Origin: Bedellia somnulentella
Lineage: Eukaryota > Arthropoda > Insecta > Lepidoptera > Bedelliidae
Length of the DNA stretch: 64,000 bases
NCBI GenBank assembly: GCA_963576735.1
Contig: OY755190.1
Span: 4,829,695-4,893,694, forward strand
Direction: 5' to 3'
The stretch's first letter is position 1, and every line of letters begins with the position of its first letter. Positions 46,233 to 57,732 of this stretch are shown here, one piece after another. Both the position numbers and the translations under genes were made by a program. Below the pieces are notes generated by a model. It was given only the letters and a program-made list of their open reading frames with translations, was not told where the DNA came from and made no database searches.

Positions 46233-47320
46233 TATATTTTATGTTATATATTATAACTGTTTCAATATTTGTAACTAAAGTGAATCAAACAAAACGTATA
46301 GTGGCGATATTAATATGTTGCCTGTTAATCATTTACTAAATTTTCTTTTAACTTTACATAATGTGTTTTTATTTCACTGGACGTTGGCAAAATTACTGCA
46401 CACACTGTTATAATGTTAAAACACAACACATGTTAAAAAAATATATAAAAATTTCATTGAATAATATAAGTATGTTGTAATGTAACCCAATCATACTCAA
46501 GTCAAAAGTTTTATTTAAAGTTGGTACATAACTAACTTTTTCGTTGAACACATTAAATTGGTCATTTTTAGCGGTCTCAAGTTGTTTTTGATGAATTGAG
46601 ACGCCGAGAAATACCTTAGCATTATTTACAAAGACGTAATGCAACGTAATGTAAGTAACACGCAATGATAATTAGGGCTTGGAAGAAAATATTGATAAGT
46701 ACATTTATATCTGTGGTATATATATATTTATATCAGTGGTATATTATATATTCCAACTTGAATGCATCAAAAGTTAAAAAAATATTATAAATAAACTACA
46801 AATCAAATTTATAATCCCTGCCTCACTTACATAATAATTTAAATTTAACGGGTAATTCAATTAGAATTCAAAAATTCTAATTCAATTGGCCTTTTGAAAT
46901 TGTAGCCCTGGTAACACGTTTTGTGATCGAGTCCGGATTTCTGATCCGATATCTAAGGATTTTCAAAGAACCACTCCGGCCATTATCTACAGAGGCACTT
47001 TATTCTGTTATGGTATTAATGAAAATAAAAATAAGCATCAACATATTTCACAACATCACGTAGAACACTCGCGATTACCGATCATATATATCGCCCAATA
47101 AAAGTTATAAGACAATTATTCAACGCAAAAAAATAACCCATTTGTTTATGTCCAAACCGATAGAGTTACGAGTGCAGAAAGCCAGTCGGACCACATTTAT
47201 GCCACATCTAGTGTGTCTGCTGTTATTAGATTTACGTGCAACCTATATGCAACCGACCGGTTGTGGACGCTACTTATTTTAATATCACCCTATATGTTAT
47301 ACAATTTTGTTTTTATTTTC
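46233..47320. other. AT-rich non-coding stretch
   Basis: Nothing recognised. Confidence 0.4.
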
Positions 47321-47556
47321 AAATGTGGACGGTTATGTTAGTGGAGGACGACCTCGGAGGACACATTTGGACCAAATAGCGAGTGTGCTCAAAATGGCAG
47401 GCGTCCGGAATATGAAGAATAAAAGAGCATATATAAGAAGATTGATGGAAGTAAACGAAGCTAGAGAGGTTTGCCAGGATCGTACAAAGTGGCGATCGAT
47501 AGTCTCTGCCTACCCAAATGGAAAATAATGGCGTGAGTATATGTTTGTATTTATGT
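47321..47556 (+). repeat. RTE-type LINE 3' fragment
   Basis: Covers the last ~60 codons of the polymerase in an open frame (RGRPRRTHLDQIA to SIVSAYPN) and the tail 'ggcgtgagtatatgtttg'. Confidence 0.8.
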
Positions 47557-48078
47557 ATGACTACCCTATCTACTGCCATGGTTCACAATGTTTATGATAT
47601 CAAAAACAGAACTACTCTATGATACATCAAAAAACAAATTATTTAAGTTCAATAAATCTATACGCGCAACGTATTCTGCCACTTAACAACTCTCAAAGTT
47701 TGGGGCCCCCTTAGAGGGTGTATAATATATGTACAATTGATTTATATATAATATTTTATAACCTTGTATATTATTGTTTGCAATAAATAACAGAGAACAG
47801 AGAACACAGTGTAATAATTGAAAAATAACCAATAGGCCGAACCCATAAAAAAAATACAATTTCGCGGAGCTTCTTCCGCAGTAAAGTAGGTTAAAAGGTT
47901 ACACCGCCATCGCCATGTGTACGCTCGTGTAGTAATTCCTGCGTTACATAACGTGTGTTTGGCCTACGTGAGCGCGCGCGCATACTCGGGGCTACGTCAT
48001 CAGTTTCATGTCATTTCATGCTGGTGCACTCTTATCCAGTACTATACATTTACCTGTACCTTCTTGGTATTAAAACGC
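47557..48078. other. Non-coding stretch
   Basis: No gene seen. 47700-47815 looks like a retroelement 3' end ('gcaataaataacagagaac'), and 47860-48030 is unusually CG-rich ('gtgagcgcgcgcgcatac') without a recognisable product. Confidence 0.35.
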
Positions 48079-48262
48079 GGTTTAGAATAGCAGTAAGCCA
48101 TTTCTTCCCACAGGTCTCTTAAGTTAAGAGGCGCCTTAGGAAGTACTCCATATTGGGGCTTTTTAAATAATTTTTGAACGGTTGGAGACTTTTTACCAAA
48201 GGTACCCGAGCGATTTTTTTGTCTGAATTCTGGCTACCCATTTTCGGGATTTATACGCGTTG
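48079..48262 (+). repeat. S1 SINE-like copy, old
   Basis: Diverged colinear copy ('ggtttagaatagcagtaagc' to 'cattttcgggatttatac') without tail. Confidence 0.65.
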
Positions 48263-48959
48263 TTGAAATACATTGAGTTAAAATAAACTTTGCATATATG
48301 CATTCTCGCATCACCGATGTTAATATTTCTCTTTGGGGGTAGGTTAAGTTTTGATTGTCACTTTACGATCCATGCAAATTTTATTTACATTCATAAATCT
48401 TTTTAATAAAAGCCATTAGCATGATTTATAATCCCACATTTTTTGTTTCAACAATAATTCAGCAAGTTTCATGCTCCAAATTAAACTTCGAAGAATACTC
48501 GTACTATTTGTAACTTTTTACTGTAATATAAATATTAAAATGTAACATGGAGTGGTGTTGCTCTAAACAGATACAACACGAACATAAATTGCTTTTATAA
48601 AAAAATGACACTTACGAGAGGAAATAATATTAAAGTTAAATATGTTTGTGAGGATGATACGGAAGTATTTAGGATTACCAGACTCAACTAACTCAAATCG
48701 AAATAAATCTTGTAAGTTCGAGCAAGTAAAAGTCCTGCGGCACATTTGCACATCAAAGATATGAAGAGAGTCCGTTCAGTGAAACGAGGCATAAACGTCG
48801 ACTTTCGATTTCAAGGATGAAAGTGAGTTGTTCCTGGCTGCGAACAATGAGAACCGTGTACAATGCACTGAGCTACGTACTGCTTACTTAGCTGGGCTAT
48901 ACTATGTACAGTATGGAAACTTATTTTTGTTAAAGACGTTATTACGTTGTAGAGTTGAC
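48263..48959. other. Non-coding stretch
   Basis: Nothing convincing recognised. Confidence 0.4.
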
Positions 48960-49240
48960 AACCGTGATAGCTTAGTGGGTAGACGATGAGGGTTCAAATC
49001 TCAAGTCGGACCCTATACAAATTTGTCATTTATTAAGACATATGCGTGGTTAATTTATCGCGGTTGTTAACGGTGAGGGAAAACATCATGAGGAATCCCA
49101 CATGGCTTTGTTGTACTTAGGCCTACCCCTATCACATGAGTATACTGTCCGAGCAAAACGTGGATATTCTGAACATCAGCTGACAATGTCACGTGATATT
49201 CATAGGTATTAGTACCTCTGCCAACACGACGTGAACATTT
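48960..49240 (+). repeat. T2 SINE, diverged
   Basis: Head 'gatagcttagtgggtaga' (A-box-like) and 'agggttcaaatctc' (B-box-like), T2 body with an internal deletion ('gtacttaggcctaccc'). Confidence 0.75.
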
Positions 49241-49360
49241 GAGCTTGAGAGTGTTTGTTGCACGATATGGCTGGAATAGAAACCCATCACCAGCCATCCT
49301 TTGCTTTATAACTTTTTCCGTCCCCCAATGCGAATATGCGAATACTTAAAAAAATTAAAG

Positions 49361-49607
49361 GCTGTGTAGTGTCGGCATAGAATAGCACTACCCCATTTCT
49401 TCCGGTGGGTGTACGTAAGAGGCGATTAACGGTATTGGGGCTTTTAAGGGATTTTTGGGCGATGCGGTAGGAGACTCATCACCAACAACCTTTATTCTAC
49501 CATCTTTTCCCCACTCAACTTCCAAAAGTGGCTGAGGAATTTGTAATTTCTTAGCTCTGGCTACCCCTTCTGGGGATTTATAGCCGTGAGTATATGTATG
49601 TATGTAT
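49361..49607 (+). repeat. S1 SINE-like copy, full length
   Basis: Complete, close to subfamily A consensus (GCTGTGTAGTGTCGG to TATG tail). Confidence 0.9.
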
Positions 49608-49659
49608 CAAAGGTTTCTATCATTGCTCACCCCTCATGAAATTAAGCGTGATAACATAA

Positions 49660-49880
49660 AAACTGACGAAAGCGATCTAAAAAGCCAATGTGGAAGGTAA
49701 TGTTATTAGAGGACGACCTCGGAGGACTCATATGGATCATATGGAGAATGTACTCAAACAGACAGGTGTCTAAAGTATGAAGAATAAAGAGCATGTATAA
49801 AACGATTGATGGATGTGAGCGAAGCGAAGTGTGAGGTTTGCCAGGATCGTTCAAAGTGGCGATCGATAGTACTACCTGTA
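49660..49880 (+). repeat. RTE-type LINE 3' fragment
   Basis: Diverged, frame broken; ends before the tail ('cgatcgatagtactacc'). Confidence 0.75.
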
Positions 49881-50272
49881 GCACTCCTGAATAGTGAAAC
49901 TTTCTGATTGTAGAAGAATATTCATGATCGGTTTATTATTTCCGAACATTAGACCTCACAACAAACAATAAAAGTTCCAAACCTTACCTCTTTATAATAT
50001 TAGTAAAGATAGTTAATTTACTGTGTTCTACGTTTCCCAAGCATCCCCAGTGAATAGCGAACAATAAATATATTGACCGAAACGAGAGCATGTTGGCTCC
50101 ACATTTCCATACTCATCTGAATTACCTTTGTTCTAGCATCATTGTTGATAGCAGTTCACACCAGTTATTCATAAACTATAACAACAGCCATCATATTAGA
50201 TAACACAAAAACTATGCGTAAGAGTGATTTATTTCAATTGTGCCTGAATTCTACTTGCTGGGTTTAAAAGAC
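49881..50272. other. Non-coding stretch
   Basis: Nothing recognised. Confidence 0.4.
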
Positions 50273-50640
50273 ACATAACATAACATAAACGTTCACGCCG
50301 AATATCCCCGAAGGGGTTGGCAGAGGTACTAATACTTCTGAACATCACGTGACTTTGTCACCTGCTGTTCAGAGTACCCACGTTTTGCATGGACAGTGTA
50401 CTCACGTGATAGGGGGGCAGGCCTATCGCCGTTTTGTACGAATACACTGTCACATGACTAAGTACAACTCAGCCATGTGGGTTTCCTCACGATGTTTTCC
50501 CTCACCGTTAACAACCATGATAAATTAACCACACATATGTCTTTAGAAAAGACAAATTGGTGTAGGCCCGACCCAGGATTTGAACACTAGTCGTTTGCAC
50601 GATAACCGAGTGTTCTACCCACTGGGTTATCACGGTTGTT
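50273..50640 (-). repeat. T2 SINE, full length
   Basis: Antisense T2. It carries the older 'cacctgctgttcagagtacc' body variant instead of the 'cgccatctag' variant of the young copies. Confidence 0.85.
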
Positions 50641-50659
50641 ATAAGACTCACTTTTAAAT

Positions 50660-50812
50660 AAACTCAAACGTTTGCACCGTTTATTCGCGAAGGAGTTGCA
50701 GAGGTACTTATACTTCTAAACATTGTGTGTCATTTTTGTTATCTTGTATTCAGAGTACATTTTGCTTAGACTGGCTTTTCACGGGCAGGCCTGTCACCGC
50801 GTTTACGACAAC
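50660..50812 (-). repeat. T2 SINE, decayed part
   Basis: Weak match to the 3' half ('aaggagttgcagaggtactt', 'ttcacgggcaggcctgtcac'). Confidence 0.5.
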
Positions 50813-51370
50813 ATTGTAAAGAAATTTCTTATTATTAAAAGTTTACCGTTAATATCTAGTGTGGCTCCAGCTTATAATAAATACATGGCTATATATAGTC
50901 TGAAGGGTCTTAATTTTCCAATAATTCAGTCTACAATATCGTATCTAACTAGGTTACTTTACCAAATCGACTTAGATAGCTCGGCTTCAGAGCCAAAAGC
51001 TCTACCGCAAGACCATAGAGGCAGGACTTATCCTTAGAAAAAAACAACTCACCCTTTGGGACAAAAACAATAGAAATCCAGTAGAATAGAGGCACACCGC
51101 CAGATCAAAGCGAAGATCAAATCAGCGGTAAAGTTACGTATCATTGAGAAATATCGGGCGCCTTCGCTTTCTGTTTATTCACCTGTACCGTTTTCACGGG
51201 TCAATTAACTTCTATGAAGATCGCTTTAATTTAATTATGCAAGATTACAACATGGATACGCGGGGAAAAGCCTTTTAATGAGGCTTGTACATGGCCTGAC
51301 TTTTTGTAACTAATACTGTCTCGTTGCGAAAACTGCGATTAGACTTTACGGAAACGGCTTAATTTATTAT
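50813..51370. other. Non-coding stretch
   Basis: Nothing recognised. Confidence 0.4.
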
Positions 51371-51727
51371 ACATGCATACACATACACAGGGCTATAAAT
51401 CCCAGAATGGTGTAGCCACACACAGCCTGAAAGGTTTTGGAAGGTTAATTAATTGGGAACATAACATAACATAAACGTTCACGCCGTTTATCCCCGAAGG
51501 GGTTGGCAGAGGTACCAATACTTCAGAACTCACATGGCAGCGCCATCTAGTGTCCAGAGAAGGTACCCACGTTTTGCTTAGACAGTATACTCACGTGATA
51601 GGGGGCAGGCCTATCGCCGTTTTGTACGAATACACTGTCACATGACTAAGTACAACTCAGCCATGTGGGTAATTGGGAAATGATCCCAAAATAAAGGATT
51701 GTTTGGTGACGGGTCTCCAGCAACATC
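51371..51727 (-). repeat. S1 SINE-like copy split by a T2 insertion
   Basis: The S1 3' part is at 51371-51459 and its continuation at 51670-51727 ('aataaaggattgtttggtga'). Between them lies a 5'-truncated T2. Confidence 0.7.
51460..51669 (-). repeat. Truncated T2 SINE nested in S1
   Basis: 3' ~210 bp of a young T2 flanked by the direct repeat TAATTGGGAA (51450-51459 and 51670-51679), a target duplication. The 5' truncation plus duplication fits LINE-driven insertion. Confidence 0.8.
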
Positions 51728-51729
51728 AT

Positions 51730-51968
51730 ACACACATAGTATACATATTCACGGCCATAAATCCCAAAGAGGGGAGCTAGAGCTTTGGAGCTAGAAACTC
51801 CTGAGCCACATTTGGAAATCGATAGGGGACAAGATAGAAGAAATAATGTATCGTTGGTGATGGGTTTCCAACCGCATCGCCCAAAAAGCCTCATACCCTT
51901 AGTCGCCTCTTACGACACCCATGTAGGGAAGAAAGGGATAGTGACATCCTAAGCCGGGACTACATAGC
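51730..51968 (-). repeat. S1 SINE-like copy, subfamily B
   Basis: Complete antisense copy ('acggccataaatcccaaaga' to 'ccgggactacatagc'). Confidence 0.85.
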
Positions 51969-52239
51969 AATTCATCCACTTCGTCTGACAATTACGCCCT
52001 TAGTGAAATTTAAATAGGTTAGTGCAAATCTAAGCCGACACAAAAAACTTGTTATGCATACAACAATATAAGTCACTAAAACATTTCTCCGTATTTTTTT
52101 GTAATCAATGTAATTAGGGATTTTCCGTAGTTTGTGACTAAACATTTTATAATATAATTTACGTTATACGACTCTGATGTTATTTCTTTCAATTTAAGTT
52201 TATTGAAAAATATTTATATATATATATAAATATTTATAT

Positions 52240-52490
52240 GCCGTGTAGTGTCGGCTTAGAATAGCACTACCGCGTTTCTACCGATGGGTGTACGTAAGAG
52301 GCGACTAACGGTATTGGGGCTTTTAAGGGATTTTTGGGCGTGCGGTTGGAGACCCATCACCAACAACCTTTACTTTACCATCTTTTCCCCACTCAATTTT
52401 CCAAAAGTGGCTGAGGAATTTCTAATCCCTTAGCTCTGGCTACCCCTTCTAGGGATTTACAGCCGTGAGTATATGTATGTATGAATGTAT
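52240..52490 (+). repeat. S1 SINE-like copy, full length
   Basis: Complete subfamily A copy, GCCGTGTAGTGTCGG to TATG tail. Confidence 0.9.
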
Positions 52491-52540
52491 GAAAAATGTT
52501 TGTTAATTTATTGTTTGGCACCACCTCATAGTTACACTTT

Positions 52541-52911
52541 AACATAACATAACATAAACGTTCACGCCGTTTATCCCCGAAGGGGTTGGCAGAGGTACCA
52601 ATACTCCTGAACTCACATGGCAAGCGCCATCTAGTTTCCAGAGAAGGTACCCACGTTTTGCTTAGACAGTGTACTCACGTGATAGGGGGCAGGCCTATCG
52701 CCGTTTTGTACGAATACACTGTCACATGACTAAGTACAACTCAGCCATGTGGGTTTCCTCACGATGTTTTCCCTCACCGTTAGCAACCATGATAAATTAA
52801 CCACACATATGACTTTAGAAAAGACAAATTGGTGTAGGCCCGTCCCAGGATTGGAACTCACGCCCTTCTGTTTTTCGGGCGGGTGTTCTACCCACTGGAC
52901 TATCATGTCGC
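52541..52911 (-). repeat. T2 SINE, full length, young
   Basis: Antisense, nearly identical to the copies at 7.1 kb and 44.7 kb, including the 'cgcccttctgtttttcgggc' head region. Confidence 0.9.
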
Positions 52912-53163
52912 TTTTTTACACTTTAAATACTTAAATAAATTATTTGAAAAGATTGTGGCGATCTCTAGACGGCGGCCTCACTCGCATATTAGAAAATACT
53001 CATAACTCTATATCGCGGTATCTAAAAAAGTTTCTTATTTTAAGTTGGTACACAGCAGGGTGTACTGGCCTGTATATTTTTGCTGTTCCCACAAATAAAT
53101 AAAAGTACAAAAGAAAAGGAAAACCCTTTGCTTGTGTATTTGAATTCAAATTAACATGTTATC

Positions 53164-53410
53164 ATACATACATACTTATACTCACGGCTATAAATCCTAG
53201 AAGGGGTAGCCAAAGCCAAGGAATTAGAAATTCCTCAGCCACTTTTAGAAAGTTAAGTGGGGAAAAGATGGTAAAATAAAGGTTGTTGGTGGTGGGTCTC
53301 CAACCGCGTCGCCCAATATTCCCTTAAAAGCCCCAATACCGTTAGTCGCCTCTTACGTACACCAACCGGAAGAAATGGGGTAGCGCTATTCTAAGCCGGC
53401 ACTACACAGC
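53164..53410 (-). repeat. S1 SINE-like copy, full length
   Basis: Complete antisense subfamily A copy with minor changes ('ggtggtgggtctcc'). Confidence 0.9.
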
Positions 53411-53701
53411 AAAACATGTTAACATAGCGAAAATTGTAGACCAGCCCCCCTAGCATGTACTATCAGACAATTCTAATTCTGCTGTGAATTGAGTACTTGA
53501 TTTCAAGTTAATAGCGCAGAAAATTTCATCACTGTGTAATGTTCATTACTGAAATGTCTCAGATATAATATATAGTTTAAAACATGATACATAAAAACAT
53601 ACGCAATATCAGACTTTCGTTCAATCAATTACCCTGAACAAAATTAAAAACATAAATATGTCTCAAATTTGAGTACCAATAAAATTTGCAGATCACCCAT
53701 A

Positions 53702-53824
53702 CGACATCACGTGACATTGTCACCTGTTGTTCAGAGTACCCACGATTTGCTTGAACAGTGTACTCACGTGATACAGGACAGGCCTATTGGCGTTTTGAAC
53801 AAATACATTGTCACATCATTGTGA
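53702..53824 (-). repeat. T2 SINE internal fragment
   Basis: Matches the T2 middle ('gtactcacgtgatacaggac'); both ends missing. Confidence 0.65.
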
Positions 53825-54305
53825 GTTTCGACAGTCCCCTCGATTTCCTGCGATGCCATCATCAGATCCAGGTCTTATGGTACTTTCTCGGTAACAATAA
53901 CATAACAAAAGAAATGTTTAGTGAACCTGTACTTCCCTTCATAAAAGCTACGAAGAGGAGTATTAATCTATATATTAGTGTTGAAAGAACTGTTACCTAA
54001 CTCCTAGTGATTGAGGACCTACACCTTCCATAATCAGCTCAGCAGCATAACATTACGATTTCCAGAAGCAAATGCCAATATAACTTCAGAAAATATGTAA
54101 AACGCGGTACATGTGCCTATAAAATTTAAGGGTTCCCCTCGATTTCTCCAGGATCCCATCATCAGACCCTGATACCAATCATGGCACCAATCCGGGAGTA
54201 TCTTCTTTCTAATAAAATAATAATAATCAAAATCGGTTCATAAATGGCGAAGTAATCAGCGAACAAACATGAAAAAAAATGGTCGAATTGAGAACACTCC
54301 TTTTT
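53825..54305. repeat. Dispersed 'CCTCGATTTC...CATCATCAGA' repeat
   Basis: The pattern 'ccctcgatttc', 'ccatcatcaga' occurs twice (53835-53875 and 54130-54170). The second copy continues into 'aaaatcggttcataaatggc'. It resembles a widespread lepidopteran repeat of unassigned class. Confidence 0.45.
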
Positions 54306-57249
54306 TTTGTCGGTTAAAAAACATAGTTAATGCTAGTCAAATTATGAAAAGAATTTTGTTATTCCAATTTGCTCCAAAATTACAGTTGAAGGTTGTGCGT
54401 TGCAAGTATTGTCCTAAAGACGTATAAAAATAAAATACCTATTGTCTTGTCAAGCCATTTTCAAAAATAATTATCTAACTGACATTGGATTGAATATATT
54501 TATCTTTTACAATGATATAATTTACAATAAGATATTTGTTGTTTTATTTCATTTTGGCACAAGCACAACAAGCAAATATAGCTGCTTCACCGTGTACTTC
54601 ACTACATTTATGAGCACCATGTTCATTAAATTTAAACGTCAAAAAATTAATTTGGAATAATGTCACTTCATGGAAAAATTAAATCATGTCAATTATTAGT
54701 GTCGGATTTCCAACCACATTTCCCAAATCACTTAAAAACGTCTAGTACACTAAGCCATTTCAAACTATACCGGCGGCACTACAAAGCATATCTCAATACT
54801 GTCACACACATTATTGACAAAGTCAACCTGCCACACCGCCAACCATCAATCTAGTCCAATAACCACCGCTCTTGACCTAGCTTTAACAAGTCAATCTGCA
54901 ACAGTATTACATAACAGAGGGCCCCAAAACATCTGTACAGCTGTACGATTTTCGTCAAGCGATTGCGTGAGGGGCTGTTACAACATTGTAATGGCGTCGA
55001 ACGCGCAACTTTAGTTTGTATCGAGAAGTCGCGACGCGCACAAGAGTGCACCCCGCTCTATCATACTCATCGTGAGCATTGTTTACTATCACCAATTGTT
55101 TTTACCTTCTTTTTGACTTGATGTTACCATTGTTTTGATTTATAATTGAATCGAAATCCTGAAACTTGCGGAATTGGGATGTCGGTTGTCGATTGCGTTT
55201 TTGATGGAAGACTCAACGTTTCTTTTAACAAAAAATACTACGTACGTCAAATAGAATTGACCGAAAACTATCAAGTTCAACTTGAATTTATAAGAAAATA
55301 CAAAAAATAATTAAAGGAATTTATAGAGTAAAAACTCCGGAGAAATGAACAAACTGCATGAACGAAAGCACTGCATAAGATTCTGTGAGCGTTGTTTATG
55401 TTTAACGTGACGACAGCTTTTGCTGATATTTGAGGCCAAAGCTGAGGCTAAGAGAGCTAGACTCAAGCTTGAGAGTAAAACTGTAAAGTGAATTTACTGT
55501 AAATTTTTATTATTATTTGCCAACAAAATTTCCGTGTTTTACAAACAAATTTCATTTCATTTGGACAAATACCTTATATACATATTTCTTGTAAAGAAAG
55601 TTTTTGAGCAGTGGCGATTATTTTATTTGTGAGTAATATATTATATTTTTGCCTCAAGGTACCAAAATGTATTGATTTTGATAAAATTCGCAGTAATATT
55701 AATACGTTGAGAAACTGTTCACAAATGCTTACAATAAACGCATTTAGAAACTCAATTTTAAGCCTAAAATCCAACTACATACAAAAAAACTAATTCCGCC
55801 CGCGAATCTTCCACAAAAATATAAATGGTTTTGGATTTTTATAAATCACTGTGTCTTCGAGGATATTAGTGCTTAGGCTTCACCCCATCTCCATTACATG
55901 ACACAACCATCATGCACCGACCTATGTCAACATGAGCCGCACTTGACGTAATCAGTTATCAGCATTTCCTGACTTTCCTCGTTGCGGCACCGCTCATTAC
56001 TGGAACACATTAACATTCAATGGAATGCTATTTGGAATTATCATGTAATGAGATCCTTTAATGAATTTTGTGTTCATACTAAAATATTGCTAGTCAAAGA
56101 TAGAGTTATTGTGTACAATTACGTCATGAAGCATCTGGTTTTGATAAGTTTGTATGTCCTTAAACTGTTAAATTTGTCCTACTGAAATCCAAAATAATGC
56201 ATTAGCGATTTTTTAAAGGAAATTCAACCTCCACAACGAAAGACTATAGATACTAAACCGTAAGCAGAAACTAACTTAAAATATAACAAAAAAAGTATTA
56301 AATTGATATTTTAGAATCAGCGATTTCTACTAAATAAAAAGAAAACAATTTAAATCCAAACCATATGAGAACTCATCAACAAAATAAACTTCTTTCAAAC
56401 CAATTAACAGACAAGACTCATAGTAGAGAAACGAACAATCATTAGTAAATAAGCAATTTTAATGTCAAGTAACAATTGCTTTAGAATCACGAAGGTAAAT
56501 ACAATAGTGTGTCATACAAGGTGGTTGAGTGCAACAGTGTCATACAACTCATACACGAACGTGGGATAGTGACATAAAAAACCACTAACAATATTATAAG
56601 CAAGTTATAGTGTAATCCAGACACTTTCCAAATACTTAGTGGCAATATAACTGTGAAGGTGGAAAATTAACTGGAACATCTTGATTTCGTCCAATAAACG
56701 GGTGTGGAGACAGTGATTCAACTATTTTAAATAAGTCATATATTGGGCTTGGACTTCAGGAGAAAACGTAAAAGAAAAATATCAGAGATGAATGTAAGTA
56801 TTAATTGTTTTTTTAGTAGTAATAAAAGCTCCGGACATAGTTTGCACATTCTCATACTTTTTTTAAAGGGATACTCGTAGTAACAGGAAAAAAATAATAA
56901 AACTATAAACATATATGCAATAAATCTGAACTTAAAACTTACACCAATGTTATCTATATTAGAAATCTTGATAGCTCGGTAAGCAAAACATAAAAAGTAG
57001 CAGAGCATCCTCCATTGAAGAGAGGCGGTTTTATGCTGTTTTTAATTCCTCAAGACTAGTTCTATTCCAAAATTGAGGACTCCCCAATCCTAAACAATTA
57101 TGTCCTAAGCTAGTCTTCAACTTATTTAAATATCCTTATCTTATAACATCTGACAAATCATAAACCGTATATATCCAAAAACAGAGATTGCATCGTAAAA
57201 TCGAAAGCAAACACGAAATAGTATGATAATGATCACAACAAAAGTCACG
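54306..57249. other. AT-rich non-coding stretch
   Basis: No gene recognised. A decayed antisense S1-like scrap lies at 54700-54790 ('ggatttccaaccacattt', 'ggcggcactacaaagc'). The open frames here (for example 54442-54660, 56736-57008) have low complexity and no family signature. Confidence 0.4.
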
Positions 57250-57732
57250 GTGTCAACTAGTAATGTGCCGTTCCCGGTATCTTACTCATAGCGAGTATTT
57301 TCCCGGTAGCGTTCCCAGTAACATTCCCAATAAGTGGTAATATAGGGGAACATTGAAGAATAAACTGTTTTATCATGACTTTAATTATAATAACTTTTCG
57401 ACCGTGAGGTTTTACGTCACATTTTAATCAAATTATATTAATATTCTTATTCTAAACAGTATATTCCCAATGTTCCCCTGTGTGCCCCCGGAATATTCCC
57501 AGTAAGTTACCGGGTATTTTCCCAGTCAGTATGTTATGTTAATTACTGAGTAAAAATAAAAAGTCGAAAAATACATATTATTTATTCAACAATCAACCTG
57601 TTATATAAATATAACAATAATAATTCTTTAGCACGTAAATATTGGAGTAATTAACTATTTTAAATCACAATAATTCAGTCATAATCACAGATAATTAGAG
57701 GGATAAATCAAGTGGGAAATATATCTTCCAAA

